DNA from: Sphingobacteriaceae bacterium | GTDB taxonomy: Bacteria; Bacteroidota; Bacteroidia; Sphingobacteriales; Sphingobacteriaceae | Assembly (NCBI GenBank): GCA_014380615.1 | Contig: JACMJM010000019.1 | Span: 62,001 to 126,000 of the forward strand | Reading direction: 5' to 3' | Length of the DNA stretch: 64,000 bases | Shown here: positions 35,116-45,065 of the stretch, in pieces | Layout of the letters: each line of letters starts with the position of its first letter | How positions within the stretch are numbered: position 1 is the stretch's first letter | The notes under the pieces: generated by a model | The model's input: only the letters and a program-made list of their open reading frames with translations | What the model was told of the DNA's origin: nothing | Databases searched by the model: none | Position numbers and translations under genes: made by a program

Positions 35116-36252
35116 ATGAGTAATCTCTTAACGAATCGCGCTCTCGAGGAAGAAGTAAGTTTACAAGTTGTTTACGTAAAGAAAGATAAGCCTAAACATA
35201 ATTACGAACAAATTGATACTATTCGTTTTATAAATATCTTTTTTATTGTTTGGGGCCATTGTTTACTCGGCTGGGACAGTAGGTTTTTCAACTCAGTTAC
35301 CGATGATTTAATTACCACGATAGTTTTACAAACGGGACGTTTAAGTACCGTCGTATTTTTTATTGTTTCAGGGTTTTTGTTAAAACCTAAACTGGAAACC
35401 TATACCGTTTCATCGTACTTTAAAGAGAGAATTCCAAAGATTTACAGCCCTTGGTTTATATTTATAACCATATTCCTGATTTTAAATATTATACATTTAT
35501 TGCCGTTTCGCAGTCTTTGGCAAAACCGCGACCTACCTCAGTTCATCCGGTTGAATTACAATATTTTAAATGGTGTAATGTTACATAGTGCCTATTGGTT
35601 TATAACAACCTATATGGTGGGAATGGCAATTATTGTGGCATTTAAAAAATATGTTAAAACGTTTTGGTTTGGTGGAGTACTGTTTTTTGTGACGATTTTT
35701 TACTGCTTTAATTTACATTATCAGTGGATTGATCCTAATCACCAAAAAGCAGTTCTCGCATATACCTTTTTCATTTGGCTGGGAATAAAAGTTAATACCC
35801 ATTACACCCGAATTCTTGAAATTACAAAAAAGGTTTCATGGCTGATTATTATCGCTCTTTTTCTGCTCACATTTGCTGTGGCTGGTTTTGAGGGTTATAA
35901 CTTAACCGTGTTGAAAAGCGGGGACGCCTTTGCATCTAATAGGCTAAGCAATGTGGTTCTGTCGGTTGTATTTTTTATCCTTTTATTGAAAATCGGTAAA
36001 ATATCTTCCATAAACAATCTAAACCCCCGAAGAACAGTTTATGGTATTTACCTTGTACATGCCATAGTAATTTTGGAGTTAATGATTTTTTTAAATTCGG
36101 GTTATATGGAGTATATATCAGGATACAATATCTGGAATCTGTTATTGCTGCAAATTGGCTTTGCCTTGTTCATCTTCTGGCTAACTTATAAAATAGTAAA
36201 AATTATAGGCAATTCGCGGCTATGCTGGACAATAGGCTGCCGAAGAGCTTAG
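35116..36252 (+). CDS. acyltransferase family 3 membrane protein
   Basis: 378 aa with about ten hydrophobic segments. The opening 'YEQIDTIRFINIFFIVWGHCLLGW' carries the Arg and His expected at the start of acyltransferase-3 (OafA/NolL-like) proteins, and 'HSAYWFITTYMVG' is a further family segment. Such proteins O-acetylate or succinylate surface sugars using cytoplasmic acyl-CoA. No sugar-synthesis genes are adjacent, so the acceptor is unknown. The roughly 240 nt upstream hold nothing I can recognise. Confidence 0.85.
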   Translation: MSNLLTNRALEEEVSLQVVYVKKDKPKHNYEQIDTIRFINIFFIVWGHCLLGWDSRFFNSVTDDLITTIVLQTGRLSTVVFFIVSGFLLKPKLETYTVSSYFKERIPKIYSPWFIFITIFLILNIIHLLPFRSLWQNRDLPQFIRLNYNILNGVMLHSAYWFITTYMVGMAIIVAFKKYVKTFWFGGVLFFVTIFYCFNLHYQWIDPNHQKAVLAYTFFIWLGIKVNTHYTRILEITKKVSWLIIIALFLLTFAVAGFEGYNLTVLKSGDAFASNRLSNVVLSVVFFILLLKIGKISSINNLNPRRTVYGIYLVHAIVILELMIFLNSGYMEYISGYNIWNLLLLQIGFALFIFWLTYKIVKIIGNSRLCWTIGCRRA

Positions 36253-36301
36253 TTTTTTACTCTTAATCGTTTCGAAGGTTTCTTTGGGCCTATTAATTAC
36301 G

Positions 36302-37192
36302 TTATAGCCAACCCTTTCTTTTAAACCACAAAAAAATAACCAGAGTAATTACAGCCATTACCAACAATACTCCGGGATATCCCAGCCGCATGCTAAGTTC
36401 TGGCATATATTCAAAGTTCATTCCATAGATTCCAACCACAAATGTTAAGGGTAGAAAGAAAGCCGAAAAAACGGTTAAAACTCTCATAGTTTCATTGGTT
36501 CGCTGTGATGAAAAGGAGAAGTAAAGATTTAATAATTGGTTAGTATTTTCCGAAAGCGAATCATAAACGTTTTGAAGCCTTATATACAGGTCGCGTGTAT
36601 CGCGGGTGTTTACATCGCCTTCTTTGGTGTCTAAGTTGTCAATAATCTCAAAAGAAAGTATCAGCATCCGCCGGGTTACGTCAATTTTTCGCTTTAAAAA
36701 ATAAAGTGCGCGTAACAAAGGAACTTTTCTGGCTCTTATAAATACCTGCTCCTCGAAATATTCCAGATCCTTCGCCGCGTTATTAGAGGGCACATCATAC
36801 GTTAGAAGACAAAGGCGTATAAGCACGTTAAGGAGATAATTGCAACTTTTAAAATGCCCTTCTTTAACAAGTGCTTCGAGTTCATTAATTATGCGTTGAG
36901 GCTTTCTGTGTATGGTAATTATAAATTCGCTTGAATAAAATATGGCTATTTTATGTGTCAGTTCCTGAACCGAGTCGGCCTCCAGTGTTTCGTCATCAGA
37001 ATGAATGCGAAATATCATGAACACATAATCCTCCATAGTTTCGTACTTGGGGAGGTGGTCTGGCTGCAAACAATCATTCAGCAAAGCCTCATGCAATCCA
37101 TATTCCTGAGCAACCTTTTGTATTTCTCCCTTTTCGGGATTAGTAATATCAATCCATTTAAATTTACCCGGACCTGGAATCTCTCTTAGCAT
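36302..37192 (-). CDS. corA: CorA-family magnesium/cobalt transporter
   Basis: 296 aa. A soluble N-terminal alpha/beta domain and long helix are followed by two C-terminal membrane helices. The selectivity motif GMN is at residues 257-259 ('VVGIYGMNFEYMPE'), at the end of the first membrane helix, and the protein ends with the usual basic tail. CorA pentamers import Mg2+ (also Co2+ or Ni2+) down the membrane potential. The length matches the shorter CorA branch. It is convergent with the acyltransferase gene. Confidence 0.95.
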   Translation of the reverse strand: MLREIPGPGKFKWIDITNPEKGEIQKVAQEYGLHEALLNDCLQPDHLPKYETMEDYVFMIFRIHSDDETLEADSVQELTHKIAIFYSSEFIITIHRKPQRIINELEALVKEGHFKSCNYLLNVLIRLCLLTYDVPSNNAAKDLEYFEEQVFIRARKVPLLRALYFLKRKIDVTRRMLILSFEIIDNLDTKEGDVNTRDTRDLYIRLQNVYDSLSENTNQLLNLYFSFSSQRTNETMRVLTVFSAFFLPLTFVVGIYGMNFEYMPELSMRLGYPGVLLVMAVITLVIFLWFKRKGWL

Positions 37193-37346
37193 AGTTAAAA
37201 TTCTATGGCTAATCTACTAAAAATGGTGCCACCTTGATAATTTAGAAAAATACGCTTAACCGGGCTTTCGAAATACCGAATTCATAACATTTCACAGTAA
37301 TTAACTGAGGCTTGACTGCTGTGTTAAATACCGTAATCGGTGAAGT

Positions 37347-37865
37347 CTAATATCTTATTTCCTGTGTGTACATACCAGTTCGATAAGATTCATCATAATC
37401 AAATTCAAGTACTTTAATTTGGTTAAGGAGATGGATGTTTATGATGTTTTTCATCTCGGGGAAGTTATTATCAAACAAAACGATGTTTTTGATTTTGACA
37501 GCCTTTATTTTAGCTGTCGGCAATGCCGCCTCGTATTCAACCGTTAAGACATCTTTGTTTAATGACGCATTTTTATAGACAAACTTACAAGGGGTGTTAT
37601 TTACAGACATTTCGAATCTGGTCGACAGGTATTTTTGAAGACATTTTGCAGTCGCGGCATCGTATCCGTCGGTTTCGAGATCAATAAATTTGCCGCAATT
37701 TTTAGTTAACGTATTGCTTATGTTGTCGGTAAAAAATTTAAACTTCCAATGCAGTTTTTTATTACCAGAACTAACATCGGCTACCGACATATTTAAAGGA
37801 TGAAAATCGAAACTGCTGAAAAGGAAAACAGCCAGAAAAGAAAATACTATAATTCTTAGGTTCAT
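37347..37865 (-). CDS. DUF6702-like secreted protein
   Basis: 172 aa from ATG 37865 (an upstream in-frame ATG at 37883 would overlap the preceding gene). A signal peptide 'MNLRIIVFSFLAVFLFSSFD' is followed by 'HPLNMSVADV', a run typical of the Bacteroidota DUF6702 family, and 'EYEAALP...IKNIVLFDNNFPEMKNI'. No enzyme motif. It starts one base after the HupE-like gene ends, so the two are translationally linked, a common pairing in this phylum. Confidence 0.75.
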   Translation of the reverse strand: MNLRIIVFSFLAVFLFSSFDFHPLNMSVADVSSGNKKLHWKFKFFTDNISNTLTKNCGKFIDLETDGYDAATAKCLQKYLSTRFEMSVNNTPCKFVYKNASLNKDVLTVEYEAALPTAKIKAVKIKNIVLFDNNFPEMKNIINIHLLNQIKVLEFDYDESYRTGMYTQEIRY

Positions 37866-37866
37866 A

Positions 37867-38445
37867 TTATTTAATTCTTTCAAGTATCATAATTAGTGAT
37901 ATTCCGGCTCCCATACCCGAAATAAAGAGAATCCAGCTTTTCTGTTCAATTTTGAAGAGCTTATTAACAGCGAAATATAAGGCGAAAAACATCGCTACAA
38001 TAAGTAACTGGCCTAATTCCAATCCCACATTAAAGGCAAAAAGCGGATAAATAATATTCATACTGTCTCCCATTAAGGCATTAAAAAAGTTTGAAAATCC
38101 CATTCCGTGAATAAAGCCGAAAATTAGTGCCAGCCAGTAGTTATAGTTGATATTTTTAGGTTTAGCATCTGTATTATAGAACAAGTTAGCCAGGCTGGTA
38201 AATAATATGGTTACCGGAATTAGTACCTCAATAAGAGCTGAGTTTGTAATAATTATCTTTAAAGCAGATAGTGCGAGAGTTGTTGAGTGGCCAATTGTGA
38301 ACGCTGTAATAAGTATGGCTACCTTTTTCCACTCGGTAATTTTATAAACAGAACAAAGTATAATGATAAAGAGCATGTGATCATATCCTTTAATATCAGA
38401 GATATGCTCGAAGCCCATTTTAAGATATGCGACGAAAAAGTCCAT
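37867..38445 (-). CDS. HupE/UreJ-family membrane protein
   Basis: 192 aa with about six hydrophobic segments. 'FEHISDIKGYDHMLFIIIL' at the start and 'LIFGFIHGMGFSNFF' in the middle carry the His/Asp/Glu residues expected of HupE/UreJ metal permeases (nickel or cobalt in characterised members), and 'TIGHSTTLALS' is the conserved GHS segment. In Bacteroidota such genes often accompany secreted proteins and not hydrogenase or urease, which are absent here. It leads a two-gene operon with the DUF6702-like gene. Confidence 0.85.
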   Translation of the reverse strand: MDFFVAYLKMGFEHISDIKGYDHMLFIIILCSVYKITEWKKVAILITAFTIGHSTTLALSALKIIITNSALIEVLIPVTILFTSLANLFYNTDAKPKNINYNYWLALIFGFIHGMGFSNFFNALMGDSMNIIYPLFAFNVGLELGQLLIVAMFFALYFAVNKLFKIEQKSWILFISGMGAGISLIMILERIK

Positions 38446-38551
38446 CTTTAGATTGAAAATTTTTAAAATGATTTGTTAGCCTGGCCAATTTATTATAGGC
38501 AACCAATTTAATCTGGTGTATATACTAAATGTAGTGGCAAGATACTAAAAT

Positions 38552-38580
38552 AGCCTGTCTGTCTTTCGACAGAACAGGCT
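38552..38580 (-). terminator. intrinsic terminator of the PL11 gene
   Basis: AGCCTGTTCTGTC (on -) pairs with GACAGACAGGCT around GAAA, with a one-base bulge, followed by ATTTTAG. It lies 20 nt past the PL11 stop codon. Confidence 0.8.
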
Positions 38581-38599
38581 TCCAAACTAAATTTCAATA

Positions 38600-40774
38600 T
38601 TATTGCTTTACCAGCTTATATTTCTTCACTTCTCCGGTTGAAGTAGTGATGTTCAAGATATAGATGGCGGGTTTTAAATTTCCCCCTATTTTGCTGTTGT
38701 TGTCACCGCTTCCGGCTTCAACTTTTTTACCAGACTGATCGTATATTACATAATTAAACGATCCGCCGACGCTAATATTAAACGCTTCGGAGGATGGGTT
38801 TGGAAATACTACTGTTGCTGCTTCAGTAGTTTCAAGCTCATTTATGGTGCTTAATGATAACAGTTGATCATCAGCTTTAATCTGGAAAGTACCTGTTGGT
38901 GTAGTACGGTTAGCGTAAACGATATTAGGCGTAGGAGGGGCCACCATTCCGTTTCCGAAATAAAAGTCAGTACCGGTAGAAGCATAATAGCCTCTGGAAG
39001 TTAAGCAATTACGGTATGCCGGGTTATGTAGCAAGGTATACATTCTAATGCTTGTTGGAGCCGTAGAAGTAAAGATCAGCAAACTGTTTTTATCATCGGC
39101 CAGATAAACAATTTCCTCTCTCCAGTCACCAATTATATCTCCATATAATCCCGGTACATTTGCGCCTACCTGGATATAATTTCTAAATGTGTAAAGCCTG
39201 TCCTCATAATCGCCCACGTGGTTCCATTTGGTCATTTTACCATTATCAAGGTTTTCGCTCAGATTATCGCCATCCCAGAAGATTCTCATGTTAGGATATG
39301 ATGCTGGAAGAACAGTAGACGTTCTTGTACCGTTAACGTTATAGATACCGTCGGTAAAGGTCCAGAATTCCCATCCCGCTACAGTAGGGTCAAAGTCTCC
39401 AGCTAAACCTCTTCCGTAATCTACAGTAGGAGCCAGGGTTTGACTTTTTAACAAGGCACCTGTTTTAGCATCATAATATCCCCAAGCCATTCCGGTTGGG
39501 TTATTTTGTTGAATGGCATATCCTTCTAATCCAGGGCGTGAAGGATCCATATCACCAATCTGAAAACGGTCTCCATGATTCATGTTTGCTGTAGCTTTTA
39601 AAGAATAAAGTACAGTACCGTTTGTGCCATTTATAGCATGGCCCATTGGCAATACATCATCTTTGCCATCGCCATTTACATCCAGACATCTGATTTGATG
39701 TCCATCAGGAAATGAACCTTCACTTGCAGCTGGTCTTAAACGAGTCCAGTTCAAACTAATACCTCCACCCAACCAGGTGTAAGCAGTGATCATTTCATTG
39801 AAATTGCCACTACCTACGCGGTTTTTAGCCTCCCAGATTATACTTGGATTGATTCCGTCAATATAAGCAATACCCATGTGACCATTCATTGGACCATCAG
39901 CAAGGAAGTCGGTAGGAACAGATTTATAAGCCAATTGTGCTCCGGTCATACCATTCAGAATTACTATAAACTGTCTGTTATTATCAGCAGCATAAGAGAA
40001 TGTCGAGCCATCGCCAAATTTTACACCGTTTGCTACCCGTACAATTACTTCAGCCTTACCATCGCTATTTAAATCATAAACGGTAAAGTTGTCGCCATGG
40101 CCGATATCAAGTGTAGATGATCCTGGCTCAATGTTATATTTGTTCACACTATTGGGGCCCATATCTGCCTGCCATAAGAAAACACCTTTACTTGTATACG
40201 CTTCAAGCAGTATGGTCTTAGCAGGATCATCAGGCTGTTTACTAAATACAAAATCCAGTTCCCCATTTCCGTCAAGGTCTCCGGTGAAAATGAATTTAGG
40301 AGTGTAACCTGCTGTGTTCCGAATAGGCACCTTAAGGCAGGGAATAGTATTCGTGCCATGTATGGTGGTGGTAACATTAACCGCTGGTGATTTCGGCTGC
40401 ACAGTTGTGCCCACTACAGCAGCAACCTGATAGGTACTGTTGGTGGTGATGTTATCGACATAATTCGATACGTTTAAGTTAGAAGCAATGAGAGTGGTGC
40501 CCCGGTAAAGATTATACTTTACGCCTGCGTTAAATTCCAGGCCCAGAATTCGCCAGCTAACAAAAACCTGACTTGCGCTACTGCGCATGGCTACTGTGCC
40601 GCGACCCAGATTTTCCATCTTTCTTTGTGCCTGGCCGACATTGGTTACAAGAAGCAACAATGCCGAAAAGGCTATTATCGCAACTGTTTTGGTTCTTAAT
40701 CTAAAAGTTCCCGTTTTTTGCAAAACGAACCCAAGATTGCCATTCCTCATAATAGAAGTAGTTTTTTGGTTCAT
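38600..40774 (-). CDS. PL11 rhamnogalacturonan lyase with T9SS sorting domain
   Basis: 724 aa. A long signal region ends in 'NVGQAQ'. The PL11 body starts 'RKMENLGRGTVAMRSSASQV' with a fibronectin-like 'VSWRILGLEFNAGVKYNLYR' module and continues as the eight-bladed propeller with calcium-type loops ('DLDGNGELDFVF', 'DLNSDGKAEVIVR', 'DVNGDGKDDVLPMGHA'). PL11 enzymes cut the Rha-GalA backbone of rhamnogalacturonan-I by beta-elimination. The last 80 residues ('VVFPNPSSEAFNISVGG...KPAIYILNI...KKYKLVKQ') are a type A T9SS C-terminal sorting domain, so export across the outer membrane is likely. An HTCS gene lies upstream on the same strand. Confidence 0.95.
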   Translation of the reverse strand: MNQKTTSIMRNGNLGFVLQKTGTFRLRTKTVAIIAFSALLLLVTNVGQAQRKMENLGRGTVAMRSSASQVFVSWRILGLEFNAGVKYNLYRGTTLIASNLNVSNYVDNITTNSTYQVAAVVGTTVQPKSPAVNVTTTIHGTNTIPCLKVPIRNTAGYTPKFIFTGDLDGNGELDFVFSKQPDDPAKTILLEAYTSKGVFLWQADMGPNSVNKYNIEPGSSTLDIGHGDNFTVYDLNSDGKAEVIVRVANGVKFGDGSTFSYAADNNRQFIVILNGMTGAQLAYKSVPTDFLADGPMNGHMGIAYIDGINPSIIWEAKNRVGSGNFNEMITAYTWLGGGISLNWTRLRPAASEGSFPDGHQIRCLDVNGDGKDDVLPMGHAINGTNGTVLYSLKATANMNHGDRFQIGDMDPSRPGLEGYAIQQNNPTGMAWGYYDAKTGALLKSQTLAPTVDYGRGLAGDFDPTVAGWEFWTFTDGIYNVNGTRTSTVLPASYPNMRIFWDGDNLSENLDNGKMTKWNHVGDYEDRLYTFRNYIQVGANVPGLYGDIIGDWREEIVYLADDKNSLLIFTSTAPTSIRMYTLLHNPAYRNCLTSRGYYASTGTDFYFGNGMVAPPTPNIVYANRTTPTGTFQIKADDQLLSLSTINELETTEAATVVFPNPSSEAFNISVGGSFNYVIYDQSGKKVEAGSGDNNSKIGGNLKPAIYILNITTSTGEVKKYKLVKQ

Positions 40775-40929
40775 AAAAGAGTTTTAAGGGTTTATAAAAT
40801 TTGTATAATAGATTAATGTAAATGTAGTCTTACCCTTAAAAATAAGTCATGGACAAATGTTTCTGATTTACGGGTTTAATGTTCCCGATATTGGCTGATG
40901 TGTATTTTAAGCAGGTCTGATGTTCCCTT

Positions 40930-43900
40930 TTAGTTTATCTGATTCCTCCCTTTGAGGGAACTTTTCTGGAATTCGGAAGGAGTGAAGCCATATTCGGTTT
41001 TAAAACATTTTCTAAAATAGTCTACATCTAAAAATCCAACCATGTAGGCCACTTCATTAATGTTTAATTTTTCTTGCTCCAACAACTGAACCGCCCTTTT
41101 AAGCCTGATATTTCGTATCACATCGGCCATGCTCAGTCCGGTTAAGGCCTTGGTTTTTCTATACAGATGGGTTCTGCTTAGCCCTATTTCCCTGCAAATA
41201 TCTTCTACACTCAACGTATGGTCGGATATTCTTGATTCGATATATTCAAGTACATTAGACAAAAACTTTTCATCAGGCGAGGTAATAGCCACATTTGAGG
41301 GTTGCAAAGAAAATTCGGTTTTAAACCTTTCGCGCATGCTAATTCTGGAGAGCAAGAGATTTCTTACCCTCACGCTAAGCAGTTTTAAACTAAAAGGTTT
41401 TGTTATGTAATCATCGGCACCGGTTTCAAGCCCCTCGATTTTAAAACACAGAGGCGAGCGGGCCGTAAGCAGTATAATTGGTATGTGGCTGGTTCGCATA
41501 TCGGTTTTTAAACGCCTACAAACTTCCGTTCCCGTCATTTCGGGCATCATTACATCACTAATTACCAGATCTGGCAAAACTTTTTCTACTAATTCTATCC
41601 CTTTCTTTCCATCTTCTGCAGAGTGTACGGTGTATTTATCATTGAAATAACTGCTGAGATAATTCCTCATATCCTCATTATCTTCTATAATTGCAAGAAC
41701 CGGTTTACGCCCGTCAATTACAATCGGGGTTTTTGAGCCATCCTCTACTTCTCTTACTTCATCGATTCCGTCTTCAATCAGGTAAGATCTTTGCTGTGGG
41801 TAAACCTCCGCAGCAGAAGGGGCGGGGGCTGATTGGGTATCAGTATTTTTTAAAAACTTATACGTAATAGGCAGCGATACGGTAAAGCAGGTATAACTTT
41901 CGCCGTTTAAATCAGGTAAGCGGCTTTCTGCCGTTATGGTGCCGCCATGCAATTCGGCTAATCCCTTGCTGTACGATAAGCCGAGGCCCGTACCCTCGGT
42001 TCCGTATTGTTGAAACGGTTGAAATATGGTACGGATTCTGTTTTTCGGGATGCCGGGCCCATTATCTATTACTTTAATGAAAAGCTTTTGGGTAGAGATA
42101 CCGTACTTATAAGTTTGGATCGATAATGTTATTTCCCCGTTATCGGGTACAAATTTGAATGCGTTGGATAAAAGATTAAAAATAATTTTCTCAATCTTAT
42201 CTTCATCAAACCACAATATCACCACATCCGGAGAAGCAATGAAATTATAGCTTATGTCTCGTTGTGCGGCCAGTTGTTCAAATGAAATACATATTTCTTT
42301 TATGAAACTTACAATATCCCGCTCTACTCCGTTTAATTGGATGTTTCCGGTTTCAAATTTTCTAAAGTCAAGCAGTTGATTAAGTAATTTCAATAATCGG
42401 TCGCCGTTTCTTTTCATAATCGTTAATTGATTGTAAACACGATTATTGCCTTCATCCATCTGAATCAGCCTTTCAATAGGTGAAAGTATTAATGTAAGCG
42501 GTGTTTTTATTTCATGCGATATTTGAGTGAAGAATTGAAGTTTGCTTTGATGCAACTCATACTCCTTTTCTCGTATCAGCGATTCGTAGATAAGTTTACT
42601 TTTTAAACTCGCGATTTTTGATGAATAAACATAAACTATATAAAGAAATACCGCTATTATCAGCAGGTAAAACAAGTAAGCCCAATTGGTTCGCCAAAAT
42701 GGCGGAATAACTATTATGCCCAATGTTAATGGTATCGGGTTCCAGATCCCGTCACTGTTGGAAGCCCGTACTTTAAACGTATATTTTCCGGATGCCAGGT
42801 TTGAATAACTTGCCACCCGAACAGAGGCATCGGTATATATCCAATCTTTATCAAAACCTTCGAGCATATAGGCATATTTATTCCCTGCCGGATTTGAAAA
42901 ATGGAGGGCGGCAAACTCTATGGCAATACTTTTATCTTCGGGCGAAAGGGTGATTTCTTTCATCAGATTTAAAGATTTCGGCAAAATGACGTTTCCGTTA
43001 ACCTTCTGATTGATTTTTACCGGCTTATTTAATACCTGCAAATCAGTAAAGGCAATCTGAGGATAAAACTTTTCCTCTTTAATACTGTCTGCGTAAAATG
43101 TATTAAAGCCATTGTTACCTCCAAAAAACATCTCTTTACTGAGCTTACTTTTATGAAAAGTATCTTCAGAAAACTCATTGCTTTGTAAGCCGTCTTTAAG
43201 TGTATAATTCTGAACTTTAAATGTGCGCTTATTCAGTTTCGACAAACCTCTTTTATGGCTTATCCATAAGCAGTTGTTATCATCTTCTAAAACTCCCGCT
43301 ATCATGGCATCGGCAAGGCCATGTTCAACAGAAAACTGCCTGAATTTTTTTGTTTTGGTGCTATAACAGTTTAAACCATTTCCTGTGCCAATCCAAATTA
43401 GTCCCTGTTTATCTTCATATAAACTGTAGATACGATTATCGCTTAATCCATTTGCGGTTTGGCCGTTCACGGTATAAGTAAGATAGGGGATAAGTGATTC
43501 ATTTTCCCTACCCGGGGCTCGTCGCTTAAATACGATAATTCCTCCTCCTTCGCTGCCAACCCACAGGTTCTTATTTCTGTCTTCGAGTATTACTCTGATA
43601 TTTCTCTGTTGAACCGGGGTGCTTTTATCATAATTTACGAATGAGTCTTTTTTTCGGTCGTATTTGGCTAAACCCCTCCAGGTGCCTACCCAAAGGCTTT
43701 TGTTACTGTCTTCCATTATGGAGTAAACGGCAGAACTTGGAAGGGTTTCACCATAGTGATAAAACCTCTTTGATTTTGGATCGAAGCGGTCCAGCCCTTT
43801 TTTGGTGCCTATCCAAATAAACCCATGTTGATCCTGATAAATCTTTCTTATCTGGTTATTTATTAAGGTGTTATTATCTCCGTTCGATTGGGTATAATGT

Positions 43901-44769
43901 GTAAATGAGCCAGCCTTCCGGTTTATTACGGTTATACCTTTATCGCGAGTACCGATCCATAAATTCCCGGCATTATCTTCCAAAATAGCTCTGGTGTTAT
44001 TGTCGAGTATAGAATTTTTATTATCAGGGTCGTGGTGATATATGGTAAATGGTTTTGCATTAACATTAGCCTTGTTTACTCCGTAGCTGTAGGTGCCCAC
44101 CCAAAGTATATTGTGGTTATCAAGATAGATATCTGCCACAAATTCATCGTTTAGAGCCAATTTATTAGATGGATTAGCCTTATAGGTATGTTGTTTTCCG
44201 CTGGGAATATGTGTTTGAACGAGTGCCTTTGTCCATGTATCCATACTCCACTTATATTGGTTCGCGATAAAATAGGTACGGATATAGTGCCGTGGGCGAT
44301 TATTTGATTCTTTTATAATAACCGGTACTTTATTTTGGGGGATTCTGATAAAATCGTCTGTTTCATAGTTGTACTTACACATTGTTAAAGTGTCAAAAGT
44401 TTGAATCCATATATCCTGATTCGAATCTTTAAATAAACTATGAATTCGATTATTAACAATGCTTCGGAGGTTGTGAGGGTCGGAGCGATAGGTGGTAAAT
44501 TTGTATCCGTCATATCTGCATAACCCCGCCCAGGTTCCAAACCACATAAATCCGAATTTGTCTTTAACTATTCCATGAATGGTGTTTTGAGGAAGGCCGT
44601 TCTCGGAGGTTAACTGGTCGAACCTTAACGTAAGATTTTGAGCCATCACCCTATTGGATAATAAACTTGAAGGGCCTGCAAAAAAAACGAATAGAGTAAA
44701 TAGGCCAATCCGCCGGGCTTTAGGTATAAATCGTTTTGTATCAAAACGACTAAAACTAATTTTTTGCAT
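40930..44769 (-). CDS. hybrid two-component system (HTCS) regulator next to PL11
   Basis: 1279 aa. A signal/membrane N-terminus ('LFTLFVFFAGPSSLLSN') leads to Reg_prop propeller repeats ('GFMWFGTWAGLCRYDGYKFT', 'LWIGTRDKGITVI', 'LIWIGTGNGLNCY'), a Y_Y_Y domain ('NKYAYMLEGFDKDWIYTD') and a membrane helix at about 696-716. HisKA phospho-acceptor is H752 ('ISHEIKTP'), followed by a HATPase, a receiver with D1072 ('VISDVMMPEM') and a C-terminal AraC domain. A Ser/Ala/Pro-rich stretch links the HATPase to the receiver. Its partner is presumably the PL11 gene 155 nt downstream; the sensed ligand would be a rhamnogalacturonan fragment (inference). It resembles the first HTCS in layout but is clearly a separate paralogue. 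Confidence 0.96.
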   Translation of the reverse strand: MQKISFSRFDTKRFIPKARRIGLFTLFVFFAGPSSLLSNRVMAQNLTLRFDQLTSENGLPQNTIHGIVKDKFGFMWFGTWAGLCRYDGYKFTTYRSDPHNLRSIVNNRIHSLFKDSNQDIWIQTFDTLTMCKYNYETDDFIRIPQNKVPVIIKESNNRPRHYIRTYFIANQYKWSMDTWTKALVQTHIPSGKQHTYKANPSNKLALNDEFVADIYLDNHNILWVGTYSYGVNKANVNAKPFTIYHHDPDNKNSILDNNTRAILEDNAGNLWIGTRDKGITVINRKAGSFTHYTQSNGDNNTLINNQIRKIYQDQHGFIWIGTKKGLDRFDPKSKRFYHYGETLPSSAVYSIMEDSNKSLWVGTWRGLAKYDRKKDSFVNYDKSTPVQQRNIRVILEDRNKNLWVGSEGGGIIVFKRRAPGRENESLIPYLTYTVNGQTANGLSDNRIYSLYEDKQGLIWIGTGNGLNCYSTKTKKFRQFSVEHGLADAMIAGVLEDDNNCLWISHKRGLSKLNKRTFKVQNYTLKDGLQSNEFSEDTFHKSKLSKEMFFGGNNGFNTFYADSIKEEKFYPQIAFTDLQVLNKPVKINQKVNGNVILPKSLNLMKEITLSPEDKSIAIEFAALHFSNPAGNKYAYMLEGFDKDWIYTDASVRVASYSNLASGKYTFKVRASNSDGIWNPIPLTLGIIVIPPFWRTNWAYLFYLLIIAVFLYIVYVYSSKIASLKSKLIYESLIREKEYELHQSKLQFFTQISHEIKTPLTLILSPIERLIQMDEGNNRVYNQLTIMKRNGDRLLKLLNQLLDFRKFETGNIQLNGVERDIVSFIKEICISFEQLAAQRDISYNFIASPDVVILWFDEDKIEKIIFNLLSNAFKFVPDNGEITLSIQTYKYGISTQKLFIKVIDNGPGIPKNRIRTIFQPFQQYGTEGTGLGLSYSKGLAELHGGTITAESRLPDLNGESYTCFTVSLPITYKFLKNTDTQSAPAPSAAEVYPQQRSYLIEDGIDEVREVEDGSKTPIVIDGRKPVLAIIEDNEDMRNYLSSYFNDKYTVHSAEDGKKGIELVEKVLPDLVISDVMMPEMTGTEVCRRLKTDMRTSHIPIILLTARSPLCFKIEGLETGADDYITKPFSLKLLSVRVRNLLLSRISMRERFKTEFSLQPSNVAITSPDEKFLSNVLEYIESRISDHTLSVEDICREIGLSRTHLYRKTKALTGLSMADVIRNIRLKRAVQLLEQEKLNINEVAYMVGFLDVDYFRKCFKTEYGFTPSEFQKSSLKGRNQIN

Positions 44770-45065
44770 TAAGAGGTTATAATTGGAAATCTAAAGTAAT
44801 GATTTTAGTTTTGCCAGCATCAAAAATCAGCTTAGTATATTAAATTCTTTAGAAAATAGTTTTTTTACGGTGATCCGCCAGCTGGCGATTTGAATATTTT
44901 TGTCGGTTTGCTCATGATGTTTCCATTAGCTTTAACCGGAATATTTTTTAAAATTTCTCAGAACAAAAGAAATTTTCACTTGTATTATTTATTATTGATA
45001 TATTTAAGAAAAAATATTTTAAAATAAACGATCCAGTACCCTGATTCTCACCCAATTAATTTCAC
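44770..45065. other. intergenic region between divergent HTCS and RRM genes
   Basis: About 296 nt, AT-rich, carrying the divergent promoters. Apart from a perfect 12-bp palindrome at 44876 I see no ORF, RNA gene or terminator. Confidence 0.6.
44876..44887. repeat. perfect palindrome CGCCAGCTGGCG
   Basis: A GC-rich perfect 12-bp palindrome in an AT-rich gap, 107 nt upstream of the HTCS start and 179 nt upstream of the RRM start. It could be a regulator site or an interspersed repeat; the window holds only one copy that I noticed. Confidence 0.55.
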
